8,498 bases of DNA from Clostridia bacterium (lineage in GTDB: Bacteria > Bacillota > Clostridia > Monoglobales > Firm-18). Positions 1 through 5,819 of the stretch are shown here, in pieces. Below the pieces are notes generated by a model. That model searched no databases, was not told where the DNA came from, and worked only from the letters and a program-made list of their open reading frames with translations. The position numbers were made by a program, and so were the translations under genes. Where the stretch lies: assembly GCA_017408205.1 (NCBI GenBank), contig JAFQVC010000019.1, positions 1 through 8,498 of the forward strand, in the 5' to 3' direction. Positions within the stretch are counted from its first letter, which is position 1. Each line of letters starts with the position of its first letter.

Positions 1-145
1 CGCTGCATTTTGCAATTACTATATCTTTGCCCGAAAGAGTACCCACGTTGAACTTTATACCTGCAATTTCTGTCACTTCTTTTAGTTCAAGCATGGAGCA
101 AAGTTCCTTTACTTCTATATCCATAGCACCAATTATACCTAGCAT
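1..145 (-). CDS. mtnN: 5'-methylthioadenosine/S-adenosylhomocysteine nucleosidase, N-terminal part (runs off left edge)
   Basis: Cytosolic enzyme that removes adenine from methylthioadenosine and S-adenosylhomocysteine in the methyl-cycle and AI-2 pathway. Only 48 codons lie in the window, out of about 230 for the family. They read MLGIIGAMDIEV at the start, matching the family opening (E. coli MKIGIIGAMEEEV). E11 aligns with the active-site Glu12 of the E. coli enzyme. The rest, including GIKFNVGTLSGKDIVIAKC, matches the next two beta-strands of the family (Y/F-x-G-x-L-x-G-x-x-V). The ATG at 145-143 follows AGGGAGGT with a 6-nt gap, which fixes the start. The gene is transcribed away from everything else here, from its own promoter. 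The identification rests on the N-terminus only; the C-terminal catalytic Asp is outside the window. Confidence 0.88.
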   Translation of the reverse strand, partial: MLGIIGAMDIEVKELCSMLELKEVTEIAGIKFNVGTLSGKDIVIAKCS

Positions 146-169
146 TATTATACCTCCCTTACCAATTTA

Positions 170-198
170 ATTATACTATACTTTTGTTTTTTAGTAAA
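170..198 (-). promoter_or_regulatory. Sigma-A-type promoter of mtnN
   Basis: On the minus strand, TTTACT (198-193) and a perfect TATAAT (175-170) are separated by 17 bp. The -10 lies about 25 nt upstream of the mtnN start codon. The A-rich minus-strand face of the left 26-bp repeat lies just upstream of the -35 box and could act like an UP element. Consensus match only. Confidence 0.7.
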
Positions 199-201
199 TA
201 G

Positions 202-227
202 TTTTGGTTGTTTTTCTTGAAATATGC
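202..227 (+). repeat. Left copy of 26-bp perfect direct repeat
   Basis: This 26-base stretch (begins TTTTGGTTG, ends GAAATATGC) recurs exactly and in the same orientation at 4251-4276. Identity stops at both ends: G201 versus T4250, and G228 versus C4277. This copy lies between the mtnN promoter and the promoter of the five-gene block. It has no hairpin of its own. The paired copies bracket the block exactly, so they may be an insertion or recombination footprint; a dispersed genomic repeat is the alternative. Confidence 0.9.
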
Positions 228-236
228 GCACTGTAC

Positions 237-265
237 TGTTTTTGGGACACAAGGTGTGATACAAT
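237..265 (+). promoter_or_regulatory. Likely extended -10 promoter for the five-gene block
   Basis: TGA-TACAAT (257-265) is a TGn-extended -10 element with a 5/6 match to TATAAT. The -35 position (237-242, TGTTTT) is poor, which an extended -10 can offset. A short inverted repeat, ACAC-AAG-GTGT (247-257), lies between the two and touches the TG motif. It could be an operator, but at 4 bp per arm it may be chance. Confidence 0.5.
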
Positions 266-298
266 GTAAGTAAAGGGTAACATAAAGGAGGTTTTGAT

Positions 299-1687
299 AT
301 GTATAAACTTTTTTTGTATAAAACAAAAGGGGTAGCGGGCGATGCACCATGTATATCGCTGACTAACAGAACTCTTGAAAGAAATACTTGGGAGGAATGG
401 AAACATAACTGTATCGAAGAGCATATGTTGAATTTTGATGTACAAAAAGTAAAAAAAGAAATAGAAATGCTTCTTGCTCCTGATGATACCTTTGACATTT
501 ATATCAAACCAAGTATTAACAAAACAGTTGAATATATCTGTATTGTTGCTTCTTACGACAATATAAAAAGAGTCATAAGTGTTGCAAATAATATAGCAGT
601 TCAGAATAACCTTGTATTGTATGATGCTGTTAAAAAAAGATCATTTTATTATAAAGATTTGTATGATGTGGATTTCGTTATGATGAGGCAAAGAATACAA
701 GTAATAAACGATACAATTCAAAAATCTGTAAAACCGCTGTTTCGTATAAGAAAACTTGGTTGTCTGGACGTGGAAAGATACAAATTTGCGGATTATGTTG
801 TTATACTTAAAAAGGCAAAGGAAATACCACTTGAAAAAAGAATTGAGGATTTTTACAATCTTTTAAAGTCCATTTTAGTTGAAGGCGAAATAATAGTTGC
901 AGATGCCCGTTGTTTTAAAATAATCGGGGGATTTTATGAAATCACATATACCCTTGAAGCATATGGAAAACAAGCCGACAGGATTGCCTATATTTCTGAT
1001 GAGAAACCTTGTGTAGAACTTATTCGTCGTATGAGTTGCGAAATTGCTGTTAATTGGGCAAGAAACAATATGACTAAAAGGTATAAAAAATATGATTATT
1101 GTATGTATGTAACGGAGATGGTAAAAGCATTTCCAAACCCCGCCGACAGATTTGTTAAAGGAATAAATATAGTAAAGCAGATAAAAAAAGGAAAATTTCA
1201 TTATACATATTGCGGCAATTTCGGCGGAGCAATTACTTTTAATGTGTTTTTCCCTTATGACCCATACGAAGAAAGGAGAATTTCAAATCTTAGTATAGAC
1301 GAAGATGATGCAGCACCGTTATTAAATATAATTTCAAAATTTTATCCGTATATTTATGACAGGTATTATGAAAGCAACCATTTGCCTGCAGGCATGATAA
1401 GAGATATTATAGAGGAAATGAAAAAAGTAAGAAACTTAATGATAAATGATTTCGACAGTGAAGAATTAGAACCGTATGTTGAAAACAAATGCGGATTTTA
1501 TACACTTGCCTGGTATAGTGATGAATACAATCAGAAACTGTTTGAAGAAAATTGGAAGGAGTTTTTATACAGGCGCCGTTATGAAGCGGTTGAGATTTAT
1601 GATTTGTTTATTAAGTGGGCAGAAAGTCAACTGGAAGTGTATGACGTAACAGGAGAAGGACTGATGTTTAATATTCAGGGACCGTAA
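299..1687 (+). CDS. Uncharacterised 462-aa protein, first gene of the cassette
   Basis: I do not recognise a named family. The ATG follows AAAGGAGG with a 7-nt gap, an excellent start. The protein is charged and soluble-looking, rich in Lys, Glu, Tyr and Ile, with no signal peptide or membrane segment. It reads as at least two alpha/beta parts. The N-terminal part (about 45-125) has a beta-strand, the helix-rich stretch IKRVISVANNIAVQNNL, then VLYDAVKKRSFYY. The C-terminal part (about 340-462) has LLNIISKFYPYIYDRYY, a helix from L362 with PAGMIRDIIEEMKKVRNLM, then FIKWAESQLEVY and an end in GLMFNIQGP. The C-terminal pattern reminds me of immunity-type proteins scattered in Firmicutes polymorphic-toxin loci, but that is an impression from memory, and no toxin gene is adjacent. 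It is followed 42 nt later by the ankyrin-like gene and is probably co-transcribed with it. It is a real gene by length, ribosome binding site and position; its function is unknown. Confidence 0.85.
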   Translation: MYKLFLYKTKGVAGDAPCISLTNRTLERNTWEEWKHNCIEEHMLNFDVQKVKKEIEMLLAPDDTFDIYIKPSINKTVEYICIVASYDNIKRVISVANNIAVQNNLVLYDAVKKRSFYYKDLYDVDFVMMRQRIQVINDTIQKSVKPLFRIRKLGCLDVERYKFADYVVILKKAKEIPLEKRIEDFYNLLKSILVEGEIIVADARCFKIIGGFYEITYTLEAYGKQADRIAYISDEKPCVELIRRMSCEIAVNWARNNMTKRYKKYDYCMYVTEMVKAFPNPADRFVKGINIVKQIKKGKFHYTYCGNFGGAITFNVFFPYDPYEERRISNLSIDEDDAAPLLNIISKFYPYIYDRYYESNHLPAGMIRDIIEEMKKVRNLMINDFDSEELEPYVENKCGFYTLAWYSDEYNQKLFEENWKEFLYRRRYEAVEIYDLFIKWAESQLEVYDVTGEGLMFNIQGP

Positions 1688-1729
1688 TTATTGGTGTTTG
1701 ATTGTTTTGATAAATTAAGAGGTGATTAT

Positions 1730-2470
1730 ATGGACAAACAGGAATTGAACAACAAATTATTAGAGGCGTGTACATCGAAAAAAATTGATTTGTCACAAGT
1801 TGAAGAATTGCTTAAAGCAGGGGCGAAACCGTTAGGGCGAGTAGAGGATTACGGCGACAACAATTTATATGATGCTGTATTACATCATTTTATAAATTTG
1901 ACTTATGGCGGCGATACAACTGATGACAGCGATTTTCTAAAAATAACTGAGTTGTTTATAAAATACGGAATGGATATTTCAATTCCCGAGGTGCCCTACG
2001 ACGGCGGAGATGTAATCAATCCTTTGTGGAGTTTTGCATTTTATCATACTGATACAGCATCGCAGGTTCTGGCACTTTTGCTGGACAACGGTCTTGATGC
2101 AGATTCCGCAGGAGAATACTGGTGTCATGATTTAACCGACCTTGGATTTGCGGAGTATAAAGTTAATAATAAATGGCAGTGTGAAATGGCTGTTGAGGTG
2201 TTCAAAAGATTAATGCTGATTGCTTCTTATCCACACATACTTGACAATGACGAAGACCTAAAAAGGGAAATCTGGTATAAAGAAAACAACTATGATGTGA
2301 CAAGATTCAGAAACTGGGACAACTTTGAATATTCCTTTGAGCCCACAGACGGAAACCGGCTTAACAAATCAATTGTGAAAATATTTGAAAAAGATACAAA
2401 AAGAGAAGTATGGAAATTCGGGTTTGAAATTTCATCTGATACATGTACAGTTACACAGGAAAGGAAATGA
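1730..2470 (+). CDS. Ankyrin-repeat-like protein, 246 aa
   Basis: Probable protein-binding scaffold built of degenerate ankyrin repeats in the N-terminal half. The first unit (about 6-34) contains LLEACTSKKIDLSQVEELLK followed by AGAKP, close to the ankyrin pattern in which two helices lead to G-A-x-P. A second unit (about 45-85) ends in LFIKYGMDIS and a third (97-125) contains NPLWSFAFYH and LALLLDNGLDAD. The C-terminal ~120 residues are not repeats and I do not recognise them. I chose the ATG at 1730 because AAGAGGTGA sits 4 nt before it. A TTG-initiated reading from 1691 would add 13 residues but has no good ribosome binding site. The stop is only 4 nt before the next gene, indicating co-transcription. 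Ankyrin proteins of this size often serve as binding or immunity proteins; the partner is unknown. The fold is fairly likely, the role is not determined. Confidence 0.72.
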   Translation: MDKQELNNKLLEACTSKKIDLSQVEELLKAGAKPLGRVEDYGDNNLYDAVLHHFINLTYGGDTTDDSDFLKITELFIKYGMDISIPEVPYDGGDVINPLWSFAFYHTDTASQVLALLLDNGLDADSAGEYWCHDLTDLGFAEYKVNNKWQCEMAVEVFKRLMLIASYPHILDNDEDLKREIWYKENNYDVTRFRNWDNFEYSFEPTDGNRLNKSIVKIFEKDTKREVWKFGFEISSDTCTVTQERK

Positions 2471-2474
2471 TAGA

Positions 2475-2945
2475 ATGGAAAAAGCAATATGCTTTACAGG
2501 GCACAGGGATATGCAGTCGGAAGATAAAGTGAAAATACAATTGTATTCTCTTGTTGAAGAATATATTAAAGAAGGATATACAACGTTTTTGGCGGGAGGT
2601 GCACGGGGTTTTGATAATCTGGCAGCCGAAGTAGTTGCAAACCTGAGGGAGAAATATCCGCAGGTGAAACTTGTGATTGCCTTGCCTTTTCCTAGTCACT
2701 ATAGGCACGAAAAAAACTGGAACAGCGATGAGATAAAAACGTATAAGCAGGTATTGAAAAATGCAGATGAGGTAGTTACTTTGTTTAAGGAATATAAAAG
2801 CGGAGCATATTTCAAACGAAACCGATATCTTGTTGATAATACTGCTATATGTATTGCTTATTACCGCCGTAACGGAAGCGGTACTGCCTACACAGTAAAT
2901 TATGCAAATGCCTGCAAGAAAAAAGTAATCAATCTTGCACAATAG
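2475..2945 (+). CDS. SLOG-family protein (YpsA/DUF1273-like), predicted nucleotide-ligand sensor
   Basis: A 156-aa single-domain Rossmann-like protein of the SLOG superfamily (related to DprA, LOG/TIR-linked SLOG and B. subtilis YpsA). The near-N-terminal CFTGHR motif (residues 6-11) is diagnostic. It is followed by GGARGFD (41-47) with the downstream acidic residue E52, the LPFP strand end, and the C-terminal GSGTAYTVNYA (134-144) loop. Family members are proposed to bind, or in some branches cleave, nucleotide-derived ligands; YpsA affects cell division. The start at 2475 places CFTGHR where the family has it. Translation from the earlier in-frame ATG at 2385 would overlap the ankyrin gene by 86 nt and add a non-homologous tail. 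An AGGAAAGG ribosome binding site lies 10 nt upstream, at the end of the ankyrin gene. The family assignment is strong; its role in this operon (sensing a signal for the RNA-repair genes) is inference. Confidence 0.88.
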   Translation: MEKAICFTGHRDMQSEDKVKIQLYSLVEEYIKEGYTTFLAGGARGFDNLAAEVVANLREKYPQVKLVIALPFPSHYRHEKNWNSDEIKTYKQVLKNADEVVTLFKEYKSGAYFKRNRYLVDNTAICIAYYRRNGSGTAYTVNYANACKKKVINLAQ

Positions 2946-2948
2946 GTT

Positions 2949-2980
2949 TTGGTAAAATTCAGTATAACATCTGGTATAAT
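2949..2980 (+). promoter_or_regulatory. Possible internal promoter before the kinase gene
   Basis: TGG-TATAAT (2972-2980) is a perfect TGn-extended -10 in the 54-nt gap between the SLOG and kinase genes. TTGGTA (2949-2954) resembles a -35, but the 20-bp spacing is too long, so the site would depend on the extended -10. Transcription would start near 2987, putting the ribosome binding site at the extreme 5' end of the message, which is unusual. It may allow the kinase/Thg1 pair to be expressed separately from the upstream genes. Confidence 0.35.
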
Positions 2981-2999
2981 TGTATTAAGAGGTGATTGT

Positions 3000-3458
3000 A
3001 TGAACGACAAAACAATTATAATAATGATAGGAATACAGGGAAGCGGAAAAAGCACTTTCTGCAATAAATTTCTTGAAAACTACAAAAGGATTAACCTTGA
3101 TACCTTGAAAACGAGACACCGTGAGCAAACGGAGATAGATGAATGTTTTAAAGCAGATGAAAGTTTTGTGGTAGATAATACAAACCCAACAAAAGAGGAA
3201 CGTGCGAGGTACATATCACAGGCAAAAACAGAGGAATACAAAGTGGTAGGTTATTTTATGGAATCAAAAATCAAAGACTGCATTGACAGAAACAACAAAA
3301 GAACAGGAAATGCCTGTGTTCCTGCAAAAGCGATAGCAGCCACCTCAAACAAACTGCAGTTACCCCGGTATGACGAGGGCTTTGACCAACTTTATTTTGT
3401 AAAAAACGACGGAACAGAGATGACCGTTTATGAATGGAGGGACGAAAATGAAATTTGA
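3000..3458 (+). CDS. P-loop polynucleotide 5'-kinase (PNKP kinase-domain-like)
   Basis: Predicted to transfer the ATP gamma-phosphate to the 5'-OH of RNA or DNA ends. The 152-aa protein is a bare kinase domain. The Walker A is GIQGSGKST (residues 11-19). INLDTLKTR follows, with D34 aligned to the general-base Asp of T4 Pnk (D35) and to the RDTL motif of human PNKP. Then comes VDNTNPTKEERARY (58-71), nearly the eukaryotic PNKP DNTNP...RARY motif, and a lid RNNKRTGNACVP (97-108) matching T4 Pnk RNSKRGTKAVP. The C-terminus has the PNKP-like P-x-x-x-EGFDQLYFV ending. No phosphatase domain is present, unlike T4 Pnkp. The start at 3000 follows AAGAGGTGA; a TTG reading from 2949 would add 17 residues that match nothing. 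The 3' end overlaps the Thg1-like gene by 11 nt, implying coupled translation. The family is confident; whether the substrate is RNA or DNA is inferred from the neighbour. Confidence 0.88.
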   Translation: MNDKTIIIMIGIQGSGKSTFCNKFLENYKRINLDTLKTRHREQTEIDECFKADESFVVDNTNPTKEERARYISQAKTEEYKVVGYFMESKIKDCIDRNNKRTGNACVPAKAIAATSNKLQLPRYDEGFDQLYFVKNDGTEMTVYEWRDENEI

Positions 3459-4203
3459 TGATTTAGATAAAAAAATGAGAGTTTACGAGCAATCAATAGA
3501 CCAGAAGGTATTAAATGAAATGTATCTTGTTGCACGTCTTGACGGGCGGAATTTTTCGCGGCTCACCAAAGAAATATGTGATTTTGAAGCACCATTTGAT
3601 GAAAGATTCAGGGATATGATGATTAAAACCGTAAAAACTTTAATGGATTGCGGTTTCAGGGTTGTATACGGTTATACAGAAAGTGACGAAATTTCTCTTT
3701 TGTTTCACAAAGAAGAAAACACTTTCGGCAGAAAAGTCCGTAAATTCAATTCAATCCTTGCAGGAATGGCAAGTGCGGTGTTTTCTCTTGAGTTAGGGCA
3801 ACCTGTTGCGTTCGATTGCAGACTGGTACCGTTGCCAAATGTAGAACTTGTACAGGATTATTTCTTATGGCGACAGGAGGATGCACACCGCAACGCCCTT
3901 AATGCTCACTGTTACTGGATGCTCAGAAAAGAGGGCAAAAACGTAGAAGAAGCAACAAAAATGTTAGAGGGCAAATCCGTATCTTATAAAAACGAACTAT
4001 TATTTTCAAGAGGCATTAATTTTGACAAATTACCCGGTTGGCAAAAAAGAGGAACAGGGGTATATTGGACAGATGTGGAAAAAACGGGGTACAATCCTGT
4101 AACAAATTCCGAAGAGAAGGCAATAAGGCGGGAACTTAAGACGGATATGGAACTTGAACTTGGCGAAAAATATGCACAGTTTATAAAAGGTCTTGCAGAA
4201 TAA
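3448..4203 (+). CDS. Thg1-like protein (TLP), 3'-5' RNA polymerase of the tRNA(His) guanylyltransferase family
   Basis: Thg1-family enzymes activate a 5'-phosphorylated RNA end with ATP and add nucleotides in the 3'-to-5' direction; bacterial members repair 5'-truncated tRNAs in vitro. The metal-binding motifs are clear: ARLDGRNF with D32-G33 (human D29-G30) and YTESDEISLLF with D80 and E81 (human D76/E77). Later come FDCRLVPLPN, YFLWRQEDAH (138-147) and SYKNELLFSRGINF, each paralleling eukaryotic Thg1. The eukaryotic HINN motif is replaced by HRNALN, as expected of a TLP rather than a true G-1-adding Thg1. Bacteria normally encode G-1 of tRNA(His) in the gene, which also argues for repair. 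The length of 251 aa is typical. The start at 3448 follows GGAGG by 7 nt inside the kinase gene; an ATG at 3430 lacks that spacing. It is the last gene of the block, followed by a terminator. All core motifs seem intact. Confidence 0.92.
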   Translation: MKFDDLDKKMRVYEQSIDQKVLNEMYLVARLDGRNFSRLTKEICDFEAPFDERFRDMMIKTVKTLMDCGFRVVYGYTESDEISLLFHKEENTFGRKVRKFNSILAGMASAVFSLELGQPVAFDCRLVPLPNVELVQDYFLWRQEDAHRNALNAHCYWMLRKEGKNVEEATKMLEGKSVSYKNELLFSRGINFDKLPGWQKRGTGVYWTDVEKTGYNPVTNSEEKAIRRELKTDMELELGEKYAQFIKGLAE

Positions 4204-4224
4204 GTTTAATATCAGCATACAAAA

Positions 4225-4254
4225 CGGAAGTTAATATTTAACTTCCGCTTTTTT
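4225..4254 (+). terminator. Intrinsic terminator of the five-gene block
   Basis: A 10-bp perfect stem, CGGAAGTTAA / TTAACTTCCG (4225-4234 with 4238-4247), has a TAT loop and is followed by C and six Ts. The last four Ts are also the first four bases of the right 26-bp repeat, so the terminator and repeat boundary are shared. It ends the block 21 nt after the Thg1-like stop codon. Confidence 0.9.
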
Positions 4255-4276
4255 GGTTGTTTTTCTTGAAATATGC
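4251..4276 (+). repeat. Right copy of 26-bp perfect direct repeat
   Basis: Exact same-orientation copy of 202-227. It overlaps the T-run of the cassette terminator and lies 12 nt upstream of the -35 box of the NCS2 permease promoter. See the left copy for the boundary argument. Confidence 0.9.
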
Positions 4277-4288
4277 CTTGAATGATAA

Positions 4289-4317
4289 TTGACTAATTTA
4301 AAAATTTAGGTTATACT
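4289..4317 (+). promoter_or_regulatory. Strong promoter of the NCS2 permease gene
   Basis: TTGACT (4289-4294) and TATACT (4312-4317), each one base from consensus, have the ideal 17-bp spacing. The predicted 5' leader is only about 30 nt, which leaves no room for the purine riboswitch often found before such permeases in Firmicutes. Confidence 0.8.
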
Positions 4318-4352
4318 TAAGTTAAGTAAAATATTTTTTGGGAGGATGAAAA

Positions 4353-5708
4353 ATGGAAAAACTATTTAAGTTAAAAGAGCACGGCACTAATGTAAAAACT
4401 GAAATTATTGCCGGAATCACCACTTTTTTGGCGATGTCTTACATTTTGGCAGTTAACCCAGGTATGTTAGGCATTATCCCTGACGGTCCCGGTGCTCCTG
4501 CAATCTTTATGGCAACAGCACTGTCAGCGGCGATTGCTACAATCTGTATGGCGTTTTTTGCCAACTACCCTGTAGCACTGGCGTCAGGTATGGGTCTTAA
4601 TGCTTTCTTTGCTTACACAGTATGTTTAACTATGGGTTATTCATACAAAGTAGCATTAACGGCTATATTGATTGAAGGTTTCGTATTTATGATTCTTTCA
4701 ATCTTTAAGTTCAGAGAAGCGTTGGTTAACAAAATTCCAAAGAACTTAAAACTTGGTATTACAGCAGGTATAGGTTTGTTCATCACAATTATTGCATTAA
4801 TCAATGCAGGGGTTGTTGTAAACAACGACTCTACATTGGTAGGTCTTGGAAACTTGGGCTCACCTCAGGTTGTTTTAGCAATAGTTGGTCTTTTAATCAT
4901 CGGCGTATTACATCACTACAAAGTTAAAGGCGATATCCTGATTGGTATTTTGGCTACATGGGTACTTGGAATTATTGCACAGTTAATCGGCTGGTACGTA
5001 GTTGACGTGGAAGCAGGGGTATATTCTTTAATTCCATCTCTTTCATGGGAATCAATTAAAGCAAACTTTGCGGCTCCTGCACTATTCCAGTTTGACTTTG
5101 GTTTTATTGTTAAAAACTTTATGTCTTTTGCAGTTGTAATGTTTACCTTCCTTTACACAGATATTTTTGATACAGTAGGTACATTGATTGGTGTAGCACA
5201 AAAGGGCGATTTACTTGCAAAAGACGGTTCGCTTCCGAAAGCAGGCGGAGCACTTATGGCGGACGCTGTAGGTACAGTTGCAGGTGCGTGTCTTGGTACA
5301 TCAACAGTTACAAGTTACGTTGAATCTTCAGCCGGTGTAGCAGCAGGAGGAAGAACAGGTTTAACAGCATTAACAACAGGTATAATGTTCTTAATTGCAA
5401 TCCCCTTTGCTCCTGTTTTCCTTGCAATTCCCGGATTTGCTACAACACCTGCTATGTTATTCGTTGGTCTTTTGATGTTGTCAGCAGTAACAAAGATGGA
5501 CTTTGACGGTGACGTTGCAGATGCTATCGGTGGATTTTTAGCAGTTGTTATGATGCCTTTTGCATATTCAATTGCAACAGGTATTATGTTTGCTATGATT
5601 TCCTGGGTTGTACTAAAACTTTTAACAGGTAAAGTAAAAGATATTTCTCCTGTTATGTGGATTTCAGTTTTATTGTTTGCAATCTACATATATACAACAA
5701 TAGCATAA
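4353..5708 (+). CDS. NCS2/AzgA-type purine (guanine/hypoxanthine/adenine) permease
   Basis: Inner-membrane proton-coupled nucleobase importer of the AzgA branch (PbuG/PbuO-like) of the NCS2 family. The 451-aa length and about 12-14 hydrophobic segments fit. The opening TEIIAGITTFLAMSYILAVNP is characteristic of the branch. Further signatures are ASGMGLNAFFAY (77-88), FLYTDIFDTVGTLIGVA (from about residue 266) and the substrate-site loop GTSTVTSYVESSAGVAAGGR (315-334) with conserved E324. GGGAGG lies 7 nt before the ATG. The gene has its own promoter and terminator and so is monocistronic. Its neighbour before the cassette is mtnN, another adenine-related gene, suggesting an older purine-salvage pairing. 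Which purine is carried cannot be told from sequence alone. Codon choice and GC look like the ispD-aroB-aroC region rather than the first cassette genes. Confidence 0.92.
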   Translation: MEKLFKLKEHGTNVKTEIIAGITTFLAMSYILAVNPGMLGIIPDGPGAPAIFMATALSAAIATICMAFFANYPVALASGMGLNAFFAYTVCLTMGYSYKVALTAILIEGFVFMILSIFKFREALVNKIPKNLKLGITAGIGLFITIIALINAGVVVNNDSTLVGLGNLGSPQVVLAIVGLLIIGVLHHYKVKGDILIGILATWVLGIIAQLIGWYVVDVEAGVYSLIPSLSWESIKANFAAPALFQFDFGFIVKNFMSFAVVMFTFLYTDIFDTVGTLIGVAQKGDLLAKDGSLPKAGGALMADAVGTVAGACLGTSTVTSYVESSAGVAAGGRTGLTALTTGIMFLIAIPFAPVFLAIPGFATTPAMLFVGLLMLSAVTKMDFDGDVADAIGGFLAVVMMPFAYSIATGIMFAMISWVVLKLLTGKVKDISPVMWISVLLFAIYIYTTIA

Positions 5709-5723
5709 CTTTTAGCAGTTTAA

Positions 5724-5757
5724 ATGCTCGTAATCTCTCAGATTACGAGCATTTTTT
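5724..5757 (+). terminator. Intrinsic terminator of the NCS2 permease gene
   Basis: A 13-bp perfect stem, ATGCTCGTAATCT / AGATTACGAGCAT (5724-5736 with 5740-5752), has a CTC loop and runs into six Ts (5752-5757). It separates the permease from the ispD operon, whose -35 box begins two bases later. Confidence 0.93.
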
Positions 5758-5758
5758 A

Positions 5759-5787
5759 TTGATTTTATTATGTGAAAATGTTATAAT
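5759..5787 (+). promoter_or_regulatory. Promoter of the ispD-aroB-aroC operon
   Basis: TTGATT (5759-5764) and a perfect TATAAT (5782-5787) are 17 bp apart, directly after the permease terminator. The implied leader of about 25 nt contains the GAGGTGA ribosome binding site and nothing else I can see. Confidence 0.75.
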
Positions 5788-5819
5788 AAGTATGATAACC
5801 TAAGACCGAGGTGAAAATT

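Larger units (their letters stand above)
202..4276 (+). other. Candidate inserted five-gene cassette bounded by direct repeats
   Basis: Between the two 26-bp direct repeats lie five codirectional genes, one promoter at the left end and one intrinsic terminator at the right end, so the block is transcriptionally self-contained. The offset between repeat copies is 4049 bp. Collapsing the repeats to one copy leaves mtnN and the NCS2 permease divergently arranged over a 158-bp intergenic region with both promoters whole. Spot counts of single 60-base lines give about 28-32% GC in the first two genes against about 38-45% in the permease and aroB, but the SLOG and kinase genes have lines near 47-48%, so composition is only weak support. 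No recombinase is encoded, so any mobility would depend on enzymes elsewhere or on homologous recombination. Confidence 0.45.

Noticed and set aside
148..498. Minus-strand open frame of 116 codons (and an overlapping 84-codon one) across the left intergenic region
   Set aside because: It covers the mtnN promoter, the left repeat and the start of the 462-aa gene. It has no ribosome binding site and a low-complexity Phe/Ser-rich product, so it is an antisense shadow.
1691..1729. TTG-initiated N-terminal extension of the ankyrin-like protein
   Set aside because: There is no ribosome binding site for the TTG, whereas the ATG at 1730 has AAGAGGTGA at good spacing and starts directly before the first repeat.
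2385..2474. In-frame ATG extension of the SLOG protein by 30 residues
   Set aside because: It lies inside the ankyrin gene in another frame, and the family's CFTGHR motif belongs near the N-terminus, as obtained with the 2475 start.
2451..2942. Minus-strand open frame of 163 codons opposite the SLOG gene
   Set aside because: It is exactly antisense to a strongly supported family member, has a Cys/Ile/Phe-rich composition and no ribosome binding site.
202..4276. The repeats as target-site duplications of a transposon or ends of an insertion sequence
   Set aside because: There is no transposase gene, no terminal inverted repeats were found inside the copies, and 26 bp is too long for ordinary target duplications. 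A direct-repeat boundary of another kind is kept as the hypothesis.
4318..4352. Purine riboswitch upstream of the NCS2 permease
   Set aside because: Only about 30 nt separate the predicted transcription start from the ATG, too short for the ~70-nt aptamer, and no matching stem-loops were seen.
5811..5819. GTG start for IspD, three residues upstream
   Set aside because: The GTG is part of the GAGGTGA ribosome binding site for the ATG at 5820.
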